A stretch of 64,000 nt of DNA from Betaproteobacteria bacterium (GTDB taxonomy: Bacteria; Pseudomonadota; Gammaproteobacteria; Burkholderiales; Burkholderiaceae_C): positions 1-64,000 of the forward strand of contig RFYK01000002.1 in NCBI GenBank assembly GCA_009925585.1, in the 5' to 3' direction. The notes beneath the pieces are model-generated. The model saw only the letters and a program-made list of their open reading frames with translations. It was not told the DNA's origin and did not search any database. Positions 19,396 through 29,383 of the stretch are shown in pieces. A program made the translations under genes and the position numbers. Every line of letters starts with the position of its first letter. The first letter of the stretch is position 1.

Positions 19396-20432
19396 GCAAA
19401 CCTGGCATTCAATTTGACGACATCGTCTCTGGCGACTACGACACCCAAGCCTCGACGGACACTGCGGCGCCCCCACCAAAGCGGGTGCTCAGTGCCCAAC
19501 CCGACACCCCCAAGCTTCACAAAGTGCTCGCACAGTCGGGCTTGGGCTCGCGGTTGGACATGGAGCAACTCATCGCCGACGGCAAAATCTGGGTCAACGA
19601 TGAACCGGCGCACGTCGGCCAGCGCATCCAGTACGGCGACCGCATCAAAGTCAACGGCAAACCCCTGTTTGTGCGAATCGAGCCACCCCCCCCGCGTGTG
19701 ATTGCGTACCACAAGCCTGCTGGCGAAATTGTCAGCCGTGACGATCCCCAAAGCCGTCCCACGGTGTTTCGCAAATTGCCTCGTTTACAAACCGGCAAAT
19801 GGCAATCGGTCGGGCGGTTGGACCTGAACACCGAAGGCCTGCTGTTGTTTACCAACTCAGGCGAACTGGCCAACAAATTGATGCACCCGCGTTTTGGGCT
19901 CGAGCGTGAATACGCGGTGCGCGTGCTCGGACATTTGAGCAACATTGAAAAAGCCAAATTGCTGGAAGGCGTGCAGCTCGAAGACGGTGAAGCCCGGTTT
20001 GGCAGTTTGGAAGAGGGTGGCGGTGAGGGAGCCAATTGCTGGTACCGGGTCACCATCCAAGAAGGCCGTAACCGCGAGGTCAGGCGCATGTTTGAGGCAG
20101 TGGGACATGCCGTCAGTCGCTTGATCCGCATACGCTACGGCAAGATGCTCTTGCCTCGCGGCCTCAAACGCGGTGAATGCATGGAGTTGGACGCCGTTGA
20201 TACCGACCAATTGATCCGCAGTGCCGGACTGGGCCGTGTGTCTGGCAAAACGCCAGGCGTCAGAGCGTCTGCCCCGCTGGCCCAAGGTCGGCCACCCCGT
20301 TCAGGCAACAAGGCCGTCGCTGCGGCCAAACCCGATTTCATTGGTGCTGACAGCTTGACCCGCCAACGTCGCGAGCAAAAGTCCAAAACCTCACGGTCTA
20401 AGGCTTTACCCCGCAGGGCTAAAATCAATTGA
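19392..20432 (+). CDS. rluB: 23S rRNA pseudouridine(2605) synthase RluB
   Basis: A 346-residue RsuA/RluB-family pseudouridine synthase. An N-terminal S4 domain ([20 protein letters not shown]) precedes the catalytic core with Asp in [13 protein letters not shown] and the conserved [17 protein letters not shown] basic, low-complexity tail of some 60 residues follows (Lys/Arg/Pro/Ser-rich), common in this order. The start is the GTG at 19392 that overlaps the scpB stop, so the two genes are translationally coupled. The scpB-rluB pairing is conserved across many bacteria. Confidence 0.93.
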   Translation: MSKPGIQFDDIVSGDYDTQASTDTAAPPPKRVLSAQPDTPKLHKVLAQSGLGSRLDMEQLIADGKIWVNDEPAHVGQRIQYGDRIKVNGKPLFVRIEPPPPRVIAYHKPAGEIVSRDDPQSRPTVFRKLPRLQTGKWQSVGRLDLNTEGLLLFTNSGELANKLMHPRFGLEREYAVRVLGHLSNIEKAKLLEGVQLEDGEARFGSLEEGGGEGANCWYRVTIQEGRNREVRRMFEAVGHAVSRLIRIRYGKMLLPRGLKRGECMELDAVDTDQLIRSAGLGRVSGKTPGVRASAPLAQGRPPRSGNKAVAAAKPDFIGADSLTRQRREQKSKTSRSKALPRRAKIN

Positions 20433-20478
20433 TATGGGTATTCACCCTTATTTTTGTTAACTTTCTGGAAACTTTCTC
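20420..20478 (+). promoter_or_regulatory. Candidate ndk promoter and weak hairpin
   Basis: A TAAAAT -10-like element at 20420-20425 lies inside the 3' end of rluB; no clear -35 precedes it. Downstream, a small GGGT/ACCC hairpin (20436-20447) is followed by a T-rich stretch at 20448-20458. That may be a weak terminator for rluB or simply part of the ndk leader. Confidence 0.3.
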
Positions 20479-20904
20479 ATGGCCATCGAACGCACCCTCT
20501 CCATCATCAAACCCGACGCCGTCGCCAAAAACGTGATTGGTCAGATTTACAGCCGATTTGAATCGGCTGGTCTGAAAATCATCGCGTCACGCATGGCTCA
20601 CCTGAGTCGTGGCGAAGCCGAAGCCTTTTATGCGGTTCACAAAGCGCGTCCTTTTTTCAAGGATTTGGTCGATTTCATGATTTCCGGCCCGGTGATGATC
20701 CAAGTTTTGGAAGGCGAGAACGCCATCCTCAAAAACCGTGACCTGATGGGCGCCACCGACCCCAAAAAGGCAGACAAAGGCACCATCCGTGCGGACTTTG
20801 CTGACAGCATTGACGCCAACGCAGTGCACGGTTCCGATGGCCCCGACACGGCTGCGCAAGAAATCGCATTTTTCTTCGCTGGCATGAACGTGTTCAACCG
20901 CTGA
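20479..20904 (+). CDS. ndk: Nucleoside diphosphate kinase
   Basis: A 141-residue Ndk, standard length. The N-terminus [11 protein letters not shown] and the catalytic phospho-histidine His117 in [12 protein letters not shown] are intact. It transfers gamma-phosphate from ATP to other nucleoside diphosphates and balances NTP/dNTP pools. It is followed 22 bases later by rlmN, the order found in gammaproteobacteria and Burkholderiales. Confidence 0.97.
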   Translation: MAIERTLSIIKPDAVAKNVIGQIYSRFESAGLKIIASRMAHLSRGEAEAFYAVHKARPFFKDLVDFMISGPVMIQVLEGENAILKNRDLMGATDPKKADKGTIRADFADSIDANAVHGSDGPDTAAQEIAFFFAGMNVFNR

Positions 20905-20926
20905 CACCGGCTCGCCCGGCCGTGCC

Positions 20927-22036
20927 ATGAAAACCAATCTGTTGGATTTCGATCTCGATGGGTTGGTGGCTTGGTGCCAAGCGCAGGGCGAAAAAAAATT
21001 CCGTGCGGTTCAGCTGTTTCGCTGGATCCACCAAAAAGGCGTGGCCGATTTTTCGGCCATGACCGATTTGGCGCAAAGCATGCGCCAGACCTTGCAAGCG
21101 CATGCCGAAATCCGCGCACTGCCTGTCATCACCCGACACGATTCGACTGACGGCACCATCAAATGGATGTTCGATGTGGGCCAAGGCAATGCCATTGAAA
21201 CCGTCTTCATCCCTGAAACTGACCGTGGCACGCTGTGTGTGTCATCCCAAGCCGGATGTGCCGTGGGTTGTCCGTTTTGCTCCACCGGTGCACAGGGTTT
21301 CAGTCGCAACCTGACTACTGCAGAAATACTGGCTCAATTGTGGTTTGCCGAAACCACGTTGCGACGCGAATTCGCCACCCAAGATCGTGTCATCTCTAAC
21401 GTGGTGATGATGGGCATGGGCGAGCCCTTGCAAAACTACAGTGCCTTGATCCCGGCCTTGAAAACCATGCTCGATGACCATGCCTATGGCATGTCCAGGC
21501 GCCGCGTGACCGTGTCAACTTCGGGTGTGGTGCCCATGATCGAGCGTTTGAGTCAAGATTGCCCAGTGGCCTTGGCGGTTTCCTTGCACGCACCGAATGA
21601 CGCATTGCGTGACCGCTTGGTGCCGCTCAACTTGAAGTACCCGTTGGCCGAATTGCTGCAAGCCTGCCGCGATTACCTGGCATTTGCCCCGCGTGACTTC
21701 ATCACGTTTGAATATTGCATGCTGGATGGCGTCAATGACACTGACGCACACGCGATGGCTTTGGTTGAGTGGGTTCGACCTGCGCGCGGTGAGCCGTTGC
21801 CGTGCAAATTCAACCTGATTCCATTCAACCCGTTCCCCGCTTCTGGGTTGTTGCGTTCGCCCCCTGAACGCGTCAAAGCGTTTGCCGCGGTGCTGTCGGG
21901 TGCGGGCATCGTCACCACCGTTCGCAAAACCCGTGGTGACGACATTGCCGCGGCTTGCGGTCAACTGGCGGGCGATGTGCAAGACCGCACGGATGTGGCG
22001 GGCAGACGCGCCAAAACCATTCAGATTCACGCCTGA
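20927..22036 (+). CDS. rlmN: Dual-specificity 23S rRNA/tRNA adenine-C2 methyltransferase RlmN
   Basis: A 369-residue radical-SAM enzyme. The iron-sulfur CX3CX2C motif is Cys111, Cys115 and Cys118 (CAVGCPFC). The conserved VVMMGMGEP segment and the C-terminal [16 protein letters not shown] with the catalytic Cys are present. It methylates A2503 of 23S rRNA and A37 of some tRNAs. Normally pilF and rodZ follow; here ispG starts 18 bases later, and I see neither gene. Confidence 0.96.
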   Translation: MKTNLLDFDLDGLVAWCQAQGEKKFRAVQLFRWIHQKGVADFSAMTDLAQSMRQTLQAHAEIRALPVITRHDSTDGTIKWMFDVGQGNAIETVFIPETDRGTLCVSSQAGCAVGCPFCSTGAQGFSRNLTTAEILAQLWFAETTLRREFATQDRVISNVVMMGMGEPLQNYSALIPALKTMLDDHAYGMSRRRVTVSTSGVVPMIERLSQDCPVALAVSLHAPNDALRDRLVPLNLKYPLAELLQACRDYLAFAPRDFITFEYCMLDGVNDTDAHAMALVEWVRPARGEPLPCKFNLIPFNPFPASGLLRSPPERVKAFAAVLSGAGIVTTVRKTRGDDIAAACGQLAGDVQDRTDVAGRRAKTIQIHA

Positions 22037-22054
22037 TTACGGCAAAATCCCAGC

Positions 22055-23308
22055 ATGCAGCAACCCATTCCTTTTTCCCAGCCCAAGCGGCACCGTTCTT
22101 TGCAAGCGCGTGTCAGTTGGGGCGAACAAGTGGTCACCGTGGGCGGTGACGCCCCAGTGCGGGTGCAATCGATGACCAACACCGACACGGGTGACGCCAT
22201 CGGCACAGCCATTCAGGTCAAGGAACTCGCCCAAGCCGGTTCCGAATTGGTCCGCATCACGGTGGACACCCCTGAATCTGCCAAGGCCGTGCCCTACATC
22301 CGTGAACAACTCGACAAGATGGGTGTGCACGTTCCCTTGGTGGGCGACTTTCATTACAACGGCCACCGCTTGCTCACCGAATTCCCAGAATGCGCCCAAG
22401 CCCTTTCCAAGTACCGCATCAACCCGGGCAATGTGGGCAAGGGCGACAAGCACGACAAGCAATTCGCGCAAATGATTGAAGCGGCGATTCGTTATGACAA
22501 AGCCGTGCGCATCGGCGTGAACTGGGGCAGCTTGGACCAAGAACTGCTGGCGCGTTTGATGGATGTCAACGCGTCACGCAGTTCGCCATGGGATGCCAAA
22601 CAAGTCATGTACGAAGCCTTGGTGACCTCTGCGCTTGAATCTGCTGAATTGGCTGAACGCATCGGCTTGGCTCGCCATCAAATCATTTTGAGTTGCAAGA
22701 TGAGTGGCGTGCAAGACCTGATCGCGGTTTACCGTGAACTCGCCCGTTGCACGGACCATCCCCTGCATTTGGGCTTGACCGAAGCAGGCATGGGTACCAA
22801 GGGAACGGCGGCCTCCAGTGTGGCGTTGGGTGTGTTGTTGCAAGAAGGCATTGGCGACACGATCCGAGTGTCATTGACGCCGCAGCCCGGCGAAGCGCGC
22901 ACGCAAGAGGTGTTGATTGCCACAGAAATTTTGCAAGCCTTGGGGTTGCGAACCTTTGTGCCCAGCGTCACGGCCTGCCCGGGTTGTGGTCGCACCACCA
23001 GCACCACTTTTCAAGAACTGGCCATGCAAATTGACGATTACTTGCGCTACCAAATGCCGGTGTGGCGCAAGCAATACCCGGGCGTGGAAAACCTCAAAGT
23101 CGCTGTCATGGGTTGCATCGTCAATGGTCCCGGCGAAAGCAAGCATGCCGACATTGGCATCAGCTTGCCAGGTACCGGTGAAGCACCGGCTGCACCTGTG
23201 TTCATCGATGGGGAAAAGGCGCTCACCTTGCGCGGCGAGAATATCGCCAAAGAATTCCACGACATTGTCGAAAATTACGTTCAAAAGAAATATGCGATTC
23301 AGGCCTGA
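22055..23308 (+). CDS. ispG: 4-hydroxy-3-methylbut-2-enyl diphosphate synthase (flavodoxin)
   Basis: A 417-residue IspG of the longer betaproteobacterial type. The N-terminal TIM-barrel begins [11 protein letters not shown], and the C-terminal iron-sulfur domain has CPGCGRT and GCIVNGPGE. It makes HMBPP in the MEP isoprenoid pathway. AAAATC before ATG 22055 might be a -10, but the short 18-base gap suggests co-transcription with rlmN. Confidence 0.96.
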   Translation: MQQPIPFSQPKRHRSLQARVSWGEQVVTVGGDAPVRVQSMTNTDTGDAIGTAIQVKELAQAGSELVRITVDTPESAKAVPYIREQLDKMGVHVPLVGDFHYNGHRLLTEFPECAQALSKYRINPGNVGKGDKHDKQFAQMIEAAIRYDKAVRIGVNWGSLDQELLARLMDVNASRSSPWDAKQVMYEALVTSALESAELAERIGLARHQIILSCKMSGVQDLIAVYRELARCTDHPLHLGLTEAGMGTKGTAASSVALGVLLQEGIGDTIRVSLTPQPGEARTQEVLIATEILQALGLRTFVPSVTACPGCGRTTSTTFQELAMQIDDYLRYQMPVWRKQYPGVENLKVAVMGCIVNGPGESKHADIGISLPGTGEAPAAPVFIDGEKALTLRGENIAKEFHDIVENYVQKKYAIQA

Positions 23309-23330
23309 GTGCTGAACGCCACACATCACC

Positions 23331-24632
23331 ATGGTTGATAAATTGACTGCCGTCAAAGGCATGAATGACATCTTGCCGCCGGAATCGGCGCGCTGGGAAG
23401 CACTGGAAACAACGGTTCGCGAGGTCATGCGCTTGCATGCTTACCGCAACATCCGCACGCCCATCGTTGAACCGACTGCCTTGTTCGTGCGTGGGCTCGG
23501 CGAGGTGACTGACATCGTCGAAAAAGAAATGTATTCCTTTGAAGACCGCTTGAATGGCGAGCAGTTGACATTGCGCCCCGAGTCCACAGCAGGGGTGGTG
23601 CGTGCGGTGGTCGAGCACAACATGCTTTACGAAGGCGGAAAACGGCTCTACTACATGGGCCCCATGTTCAGGCATGAGCGGCCCCAACGAGGACGCTATC
23701 GCCAATTTCACCAAATCGGCGCCGAAGCGCTGGGGTTTGGTGGGCCTGAAGTGGATGCGGAATTGATCTTGCTCGCCGTGTCGTTATGGCAAGCGATGGG
23801 TTTGCAGGATGTGCGGCTTGAGCTCAACAGCTTGGGACAACCGCCGGAGCGACAACAGCACCGCGCCGCATTGATTGCTTATTACGAACAACACATTGAC
23901 CAACTCGACGAAGATGCCAAGCGCCGTTTGCACAGCAACCCCTTGCGTATTTTGGACAGCAAAAACCCGGCGATGAAAGCGTTGAATGACGCAGCCCCCA
24001 GGTTGCTGGATTTTCTGGGCGCCGACAGCTTGGCGCATTTCAACGCGGTCAAAGCCATCTTGGATGCCAACGGCGTGGCGTACCACATCAACCCCAAGTT
24101 GGTCAGAGGCATGGACTATTACAACCTGACCGTGTTTGAGTTCATCACCGAGCGATTGGGCTCACAGGGCACCGTGTGTGGTGGCGGACGCTACGACTAC
24201 TTGATTGGCGAGATTGGCGGCAAGCATGCGCCAGCCGTCGGTTGGGCGCTGGGCGTCGAGCGTGTGCTGGAATTGCTCAAGGAGCAGGGCAATGCCTCGC
24301 CTGAGGTTGCCGCAGATGCCTATGCCATCGTGCCTGAAGCATCTTCTTTGCCGCAGGTCATGCCTGTGCTGCAAACCCTGCGCAGCATGGGGGTCTCGGT
24401 ACAAATGCATGCGCCTGCAGGCGCCAGCGATGGCATGGGCAGCATGAAGTCGCAATTTAAAAAGGCCGACGCCAGCGGCGCGCGTTATGCCTTGGTCTTT
24501 GGCGCTGATGAACTGGCCAGCGGACAGGTCACGCTCAAAGCCTTGCGCGACGGCCAAGGTGCGCAACGCAGTGAATCGCTCCAACAGATCGCCGAGTGGG
24601 GCCACCGCCTACAATCTACTCTTTTACCCTAG
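23331..24632 (+). CDS. hisS: Histidyl-tRNA synthetase
   Basis: A 433-residue class II aminoacyl-tRNA synthetase. Motif 2 ([16 protein letters not shown] ... [19 protein letters not shown]), the histidine loop [15 protein letters not shown] and motif 3 ([13 protein letters not shown]) are all visible, followed by the anticodon-binding domain. It charges tRNA-His. It lies between ispG and yfgM in the conserved ispG-hisS-yfgM-bamB-der order. A TACAAT just before its stop (24611-24616) could serve the next gene. Confidence 0.97.
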   Translation: MVDKLTAVKGMNDILPPESARWEALETTVREVMRLHAYRNIRTPIVEPTALFVRGLGEVTDIVEKEMYSFEDRLNGEQLTLRPESTAGVVRAVVEHNMLYEGGKRLYYMGPMFRHERPQRGRYRQFHQIGAEALGFGGPEVDAELILLAVSLWQAMGLQDVRLELNSLGQPPERQQHRAALIAYYEQHIDQLDEDAKRRLHSNPLRILDSKNPAMKALNDAAPRLLDFLGADSLAHFNAVKAILDANGVAYHINPKLVRGMDYYNLTVFEFITERLGSQGTVCGGGRYDYLIGEIGGKHAPAVGWALGVERVLELLKEQGNASPEVAADAYAIVPEASSLPQVMPVLQTLRSMGVSVQMHAPAGASDGMGSMKSQFKKADASGARYALVFGADELASGQVTLKALRDGQGAQRSESLQQIAEWGHRLQSTLLP

Positions 24633-24647
24633 CTTATTTGGAATCGC

Positions 24648-25310
24648 ATGGCTACCCATCTTGACCTTGAAGAACAAGAACAACTAGACCAGTTCAAACA
24701 TTTCTGGAGCCGTTGGGGCAACCTGATCACTGGGTTGATCACGGTGGTTCTGGTGATTTATGCCAGTTGGAACGGTTGGAATTACTGGCAACAGCGCCAA
24801 GCGGCACAAGCGGCGGTGTTGTATGACACGTTTGAAAAAGCGGTTCGTGGCAAAGACGATGCGCTCATGACCCGGTCTTTGGCAGATTTGCAAGACCAAT
24901 TTGCACGCACCACTGTCACACAACAAGCCTCTTTGCTGGCCGCCCGCATTTATGTGGACCAAACCAAATTGACGGAAGCGGAAAAAGCTTTGCGTTGGGT
25001 GATTGATTTGAACAAAGATCCCGGGTTTGTTGCCTTGGCCCGTTTGCGTTTGTCGGCCTTGGAAATCGAGCGCAAAGACCTGAACAAAGCCAACGAATGG
25101 GTGCAAGGCCAAAAACCTCCTGCGGGGTTCCAAGCACTGTTTGACGACAGGTTGGGCGACATTGCTGTCTTGCAAAAGAAAAATGAAGATGCCAAGCGCC
25201 ACTTTCTGGCTGCATGGAAAGGCATGGAAGAACAAAACGAATACCGCCGCCTGATCGAAGTCAAATTGGCTGCGTTGGGCGTCAACCCGAACGAAGCCGA
25301 CAAACCATGA
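24648..25310 (+). CDS. yfgM: YfgM-like ancillary SecYEG translocon subunit
   Basis: A 220-residue membrane-anchored TPR-like protein. A cytoplasmic N-terminus (HLDLEEQEQLDQFKHFW) leads into one transmembrane helix at about residues 24-44, then a periplasmic helical domain with repeated Leu/Ala-rich helices. YfgM links the Sec translocon to periplasmic chaperones such as PpiD. The TGA overlaps the bamB start (ATGA), so synthesis of the two is coupled. Confidence 0.9.
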   Translation: MATHLDLEEQEQLDQFKHFWSRWGNLITGLITVVLVIYASWNGWNYWQQRQAAQAAVLYDTFEKAVRGKDDALMTRSLADLQDQFARTTVTQQASLLAARIYVDQTKLTEAEKALRWVIDLNKDPGFVALARLRLSALEIERKDLNKANEWVQGQKPPAGFQALFDDRLGDIAVLQKKNEDAKRHFLAAWKGMEEQNEYRRLIEVKLAALGVNPNEADKP

Positions 25311-26443
25311 CCATGTTGAGGCACACAAGCTTGCGCCAAGCCTTGGGAGCCATGGTGATGGTGTGTTTGGTTGCGTGCGGTTCGCCACCCAAACCCACGC
25401 CAGCAGCCATTGGGGACGTCAAAGTCCAACAACCTCTGACACCTGCTTGGAGCTTCAAGTTTTCTTCGGTCAATCAGCTCAACCAAAGCTTGCCTGTGGT
25501 CAACGACAAAGTCGCCATCGCCGCTGCGGATGGCGCGGTCGCTGTGGTCAATGCCAGCAATGGCAAATTGGCATGGAAGTACGAAGTAGGCAACCGTTTG
25601 CAATCGGGTGCAGGCTTCAATGGCGAACAACTGGCGGTGGTGACCGTTTCCAACGAATTGGTGGTGCTGAACGAAGGCAAAGTTCTCTGGCGCAAACGCT
25701 TGAAAGCCCAGTCATACACCAACCCCTTGATGGCCGGGGGCAGGGTATTTGTTTTATTGGCTGACCGTTCGGTCACAGCGTTTGACGCGACGGACGGACA
25801 GTTTTTGTGGACACAGCAACGCACCGGCGAGCCGTTGGTGCTGAAACAAAACGGCGTGCTGGTGCCGTTTCAAAATGCGCTGATCGCCGGCTTAGGCGGT
25901 CGATTGATCGCATTGAACCCTGACAACGGACAAATTTTTTGGGATGTCGCCATTGCCAACCCTCGGGGCGTCAATGACTTGGAGCGTTTGGTGGACTTGG
26001 TCGCACCCGTATCCCGCGTCAACAACTCCCTGTGTGTCAGAGCCTTCCAGGCCCAAGTCGGCTGTGTGGATGTTGCACGAGGCGCTTTGATGTGGAACCG
26101 CGCCTCGGTTGGCGTGCAAGGCATGGACGGGGACGCCAAATTGTTGGTGGGAACCGAATCCAATGGCGTGGTCAGGGCTTGGACCCGTGCAGGCGGAGAA
26201 CGCGCTTGGGACACAGAGCGCTTCAAATACCGCGAATTGACTGCACCTTTGGTGACCCCCAAGGGCGTGATTTTGGGTGACGAAGGCGGTGGTTTGTATG
26301 TGCTGTCCGCCACCGACGGCGCTTTGCTCAACCGAGTACAAACCTCGTCCTATGGGTTTGCTTCTGCCCCCACCCCTTTGCCCAACGGAGGCTTTGTGAT
26401 TTTGACCCGCAACGGTCAATTGTTGGCTTACCAACTGCCCTGA
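25307..26443 (+). CDS. bamB: Outer membrane assembly lipoprotein BamB
   Basis: A 378-residue beta-propeller lipoprotein. The lipobox LVACGS places the lipidated Cys at residue 24. Several PQQ-like propeller blades follow (AAADGAVAVVNASNGKLAWKY, LIALNPDNGQIFWDV and similar). It is the non-essential scaffold of the BAM complex and binds BamA. I chose ATG 25307, which overlaps the yfgM stop; another ATG lies two codons in. Full length, with der 15 bases downstream. Confidence 0.95.
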   Translation: MTMLRHTSLRQALGAMVMVCLVACGSPPKPTPAAIGDVKVQQPLTPAWSFKFSSVNQLNQSLPVVNDKVAIAAADGAVAVVNASNGKLAWKYEVGNRLQSGAGFNGEQLAVVTVSNELVVLNEGKVLWRKRLKAQSYTNPLMAGGRVFVLLADRSVTAFDATDGQFLWTQQRTGEPLVLKQNGVLVPFQNALIAGLGGRLIALNPDNGQIFWDVAIANPRGVNDLERLVDLVAPVSRVNNSLCVRAFQAQVGCVDVARGALMWNRASVGVQGMDGDAKLLVGTESNGVVRAWTRAGGERAWDTERFKYRELTAPLVTPKGVILGDEGGGLYVLSATDGALLNRVQTSSYGFASAPTPLPNGGFVILTRNGQLLAYQLP

Positions 26444-26458
26444 AATTAGGGTGAAGCC

Positions 26459-27799
26459 GTGAAACCCGTCTTGGCCATCGTGGGCCGCCCCAATGTCGGC
26501 AAGTCAACGCTGTTCAACCGCATCACCAAAACCCGTGACGCCATCGTGGCTGACTATGCGGGCCTGACCCGTGACCGCCATTACGGCAGCGCAAAGCACG
26601 GCAAGCATGAATTCATCGTCATCGACACCGGTGGTTTTGAGCCGTCCGCTGACAGCGGCATCTACAAAGAAATGGCCAAGCAAACGCGTCAAGCAGTGGC
26701 CGAATCCGATGCCGTCATTTTTGTGGTGGATGCACGCGAAGGTTTGTCTGCCCAAGACCATGACATCGGTAACTATTTGAGGCGCTTGGGCAAACCGTGT
26801 TTGTTGGTTGCCAACAAGGCCGAGGGCATGCAAAACGGCATCAAGCTAGGCGTTTTTTTTGAGTTAGGCCTCGGCGAAGTCATGCCGGTTTCGGCGTCTC
26901 ATGGGCAAGGCATACGCAGCATGATCGAAGCCGCGCTCGAGCCGCTGCACTTGCCTGAAGACGACGATGAAACGCCAGATGACGACGCGCTCAAACCCAT
27001 CAAGCTCGCTGTGGTGGGACGGCCTAATGTGGGCAAATCCACATTGATCAACACGTGGCTTGGGGAAGAACGGTTAGTGGCGTTTGACCTGCCTGGCACC
27101 ACGCGCGATGCCATCAGCGTGCCGTTCGAGCGCAATGGCCAAGCGTTTGAATTGATTGACACGGCTGGCTTGCGCCGTCGGGGCAAGGTGTTTGAAGCGA
27201 TCGAAAAATTCTCTGTGGTGAAAACATTGCAAGCGATTGAATCCGCCAATGTTGCCTTGTTGTTGTTAGATGCCACGCAAGGTGTCACCGATCAAGACGC
27301 GCACATCGCCGGATTCATTTTGGAGACAGGTCGCGCTGTGGTGTTGGCCATCAACAAATGGGACGCGGTCGATGCTTACCAGCGTGAGTTGGTCGCGCGC
27401 TCGATAGAAAACCGTTTGGCATTTTTGAAGTTCGCCAAGTTGCACCACATTTCTGCGACCAAACGGCAAGGCTTGGGGCCCGTCTGGTTGTCGATCGCGC
27501 AAGCCCACCAGGCAGCCATGTGCAAAATGTCCACGCCCGTGCTCACGCGATTGTTGTTGGAAGCGGTGCAGTTTCAAGCGCCCAAACGTGGCAGCATGTT
27601 CCGCCCCAAATTGCGTTATGCCCACCAAGGCGGCATGAACCCGCCCGTGATTGTGGTGCACGGCAATTCACTCGAGCATGTCACAGATTCGTACAAACGT
27701 TATCTTGAGGGTCGCTTTCGAAAGGCTTTTTCCCTCGAAGGTACGCCTTTGAGGATTGAATTGAAAACCTCTCATAACCCCTACACAGACAAAGACTGA
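26459..27799 (+). CDS. der: Ribosome biogenesis GTPase Der (EngA)
   Basis: A 446-residue tandem GTPase. There are two G1 motifs (GRPNVGKST at residues 7-15 and again at about 185), DTGGF and DTAGL G3 motifs, NKAE and NKWD G4 motifs, and a C-terminal KH-like domain. Der helps 50S ribosomal subunit maturation. Translation starts at GTG 26459, with AGGGTGAA just upstream. Full length and normal. Confidence 0.97.
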   Translation: MKPVLAIVGRPNVGKSTLFNRITKTRDAIVADYAGLTRDRHYGSAKHGKHEFIVIDTGGFEPSADSGIYKEMAKQTRQAVAESDAVIFVVDAREGLSAQDHDIGNYLRRLGKPCLLVANKAEGMQNGIKLGVFFELGLGEVMPVSASHGQGIRSMIEAALEPLHLPEDDDETPDDDALKPIKLAVVGRPNVGKSTLINTWLGEERLVAFDLPGTTRDAISVPFERNGQAFELIDTAGLRRRGKVFEAIEKFSVVKTLQAIESANVALLLLDATQGVTDQDAHIAGFILETGRAVVLAINKWDAVDAYQRELVARSIENRLAFLKFAKLHHISATKRQGLGPVWLSIAQAHQAAMCKMSTPVLTRLLLEAVQFQAPKRGSMFRPKLRYAHQGGMNPPVIVVHGNSLEHVTDSYKRYLEGRFRKAFSLEGTPLRIELKTSHNPYTDKD

Positions 27800-27875
27800 G
27801 CTTCAACCCGCGTCAATCAGTGGCTATTTCAGCTGTGGTATGTTATGAACTTCCTCATCAAACACGGAGAATATC

Positions 27876-28121
27876 GTGAATCAAAAAGGGCAACTTTTAC
27901 AAGACCCGTTCCTCAACATTTTGCGCAAAGAACATGTGCCAGTCTCCATTTATTTGGTCAATGGCATCAAATTGCAAGGCCAAATTGAATCCTTTGACCA
28001 ATACGTGGTTTTGTTGCGCAACACCGTGACGCAGATGGTTTACAAGCACGCCATCTCCACCATCGTTCCCGGCAGACCCGTCAATTTCGCCCAAGCCGAA
28101 GGCGGCGAAACCGCCGACTGA
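27876..28121 (+). CDS. hfq: RNA chaperone Hfq
   Basis: An 81-residue Sm-like protein. Sm1 ([20 protein letters not shown] ... GIKLQG) and Sm2 ([10 protein letters not shown]) are intact, with a short acidic tail. The hexamer pairs small RNAs with mRNAs. The start is GTG 27876, preceded by CGGAGA. The 76-base gap after der holds a TATGTT -10-like element near 27838 but no clear -35, so an own promoter is likely but not shown. hflX follows. Confidence 0.97.
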   Translation: MNQKGQLLQDPFLNILRKEHVPVSIYLVNGIKLQGQIESFDQYVVLLRNTVTQMVYKHAISTIVPGRPVNFAQAEGGETAD

Positions 28122-28150
28122 ACCGTACTTTTCATCAGTCCACCCACCAC

Positions 28151-29317
28151 TTGATTTCTCTCGACTCGTCAACCACAGCCACCGCTTTGTTGGTGGGTGT
28201 GGATTTCGGTGCCCCGCATTTCGACGAGGAATTGAACGAACTCGCGCAACTGTCTTTGACCGCAGGACTGTCGCCTGTTCACCGAATGACTTGTCACCGC
28301 AAAGCGCCGGACGCTGCCATGTTTGTGGGCTCTGGCAAAGCCGACGAAATCAAAGAATTGGCATTGCTGCACGGCGCATCAGAAGTCCTGTTTGATCAAT
28401 CCTTATCGCCTGCGCAGCAGCGCAATTTGGAGCGTCATTTGGGGCTGCCGGTCAACGACCGCACCATGTTGATTTTGCAAATCTTCGCGCAGCGCGCCCG
28501 CAGCCATGAAGGCAAATTGCAAGTGGAATTGGCCAGATTGCAATACCTCAGCACCCGATTGGTCAGGCGTTGGTCCCACTTAGAGCGTCAACGCGGCGGT
28601 ATCGGTAACCGTGGTGGCCCCGGCGAAACGCAAATCGAACTGGACAGGCGCATGATTGGCGAGTCCATCAAGCGCACCAAAGAACGCCTGATCAAAGTCA
28701 AACGCCAACGCAACACACAGCGTAAACAGCGTCAGCGCAACCAAGTGTTCAACGTCTCTTTGGTGGGCTATACCAATGCGGGTAAATCGACGCTCTTCAA
28801 CGCTTTGGTCAAAGCCCGTGCGTATGCCGCAGATCAATTGTTTGCGACGCTAGACACCACCACGCGCCAGTTGTATTTGCCGCACGATGGTGGCGGCGGA
28901 TCGCAATTGTCCGTCTCTGACACCGTGGGTTTCATTCGTGATTTGCCGCATGGTTTGGTGGATGCCTTTGAGGCCACTTTGCAAGAAGCCACCACGGCTG
29001 ATTTGTTGCTTCATGTGGTGGATGCTTCTCATCCTGGTTACCCAGAGCAAATCGAGCAGGTCATGTCGGTTTTAAATGACATTGGGGCACAAGATGTGCC
29101 GCAATGGCTGATCTTCAACAAGATAGATGCGTTGCCGCCTGAAAACCAACCCCAATTGATGCAAGATTTGTATGTGTATGACGGTCAGGCAATGCCACGT
29201 GTGTTTTTGAGTGCGCGAAATGGCTTGAACCTTGACACTTTGCGTCAGCGTTTGTTGCAGCAAGCGCAATCTCATGCTGATTCCCTTTTAACCCTTCAAC
29301 CGGTGCATGTAACCTGA
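28151..29317 (+). CDS. hflX: Ribosome-associated GTPase HflX
   Basis: A 388-residue GTPase. The N-terminal HflX domain has MFVGSGKADEI and FDQSLSPAQQRNLE, and the glycine-rich linker is RGGIGNRGGPGETQIELDRR. The G domain has GYTNAGKST, DTVGFIRDLP and NKID. HflX splits stalled ribosomes under heat or antibiotic stress. The likely start is TTG 28151, because no ATG or GTG gives the usual N-terminus; no good ribosome site is visible, so the start is uncertain. Confidence 0.94.
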   Translation: MISLDSSTTATALLVGVDFGAPHFDEELNELAQLSLTAGLSPVHRMTCHRKAPDAAMFVGSGKADEIKELALLHGASEVLFDQSLSPAQQRNLERHLGLPVNDRTMLILQIFAQRARSHEGKLQVELARLQYLSTRLVRRWSHLERQRGGIGNRGGPGETQIELDRRMIGESIKRTKERLIKVKRQRNTQRKQRQRNQVFNVSLVGYTNAGKSTLFNALVKARAYAADQLFATLDTTTRQLYLPHDGGGGSQLSVSDTVGFIRDLPHGLVDAFEATLQEATTADLLLHVVDASHPGYPEQIEQVMSVLNDIGAQDVPQWLIFNKIDALPPENQPQLMQDLYVYDGQAMPRVFLSARNGLNLDTLRQRLLQQAQSHADSLLTLQPVHVT

Positions 29318-29383
29318 GGGAAATTCAGGTCTGATGCCACTTTAGGCACAATGTCGACTTGCCGCTTTTTTGACTGACAGCAA

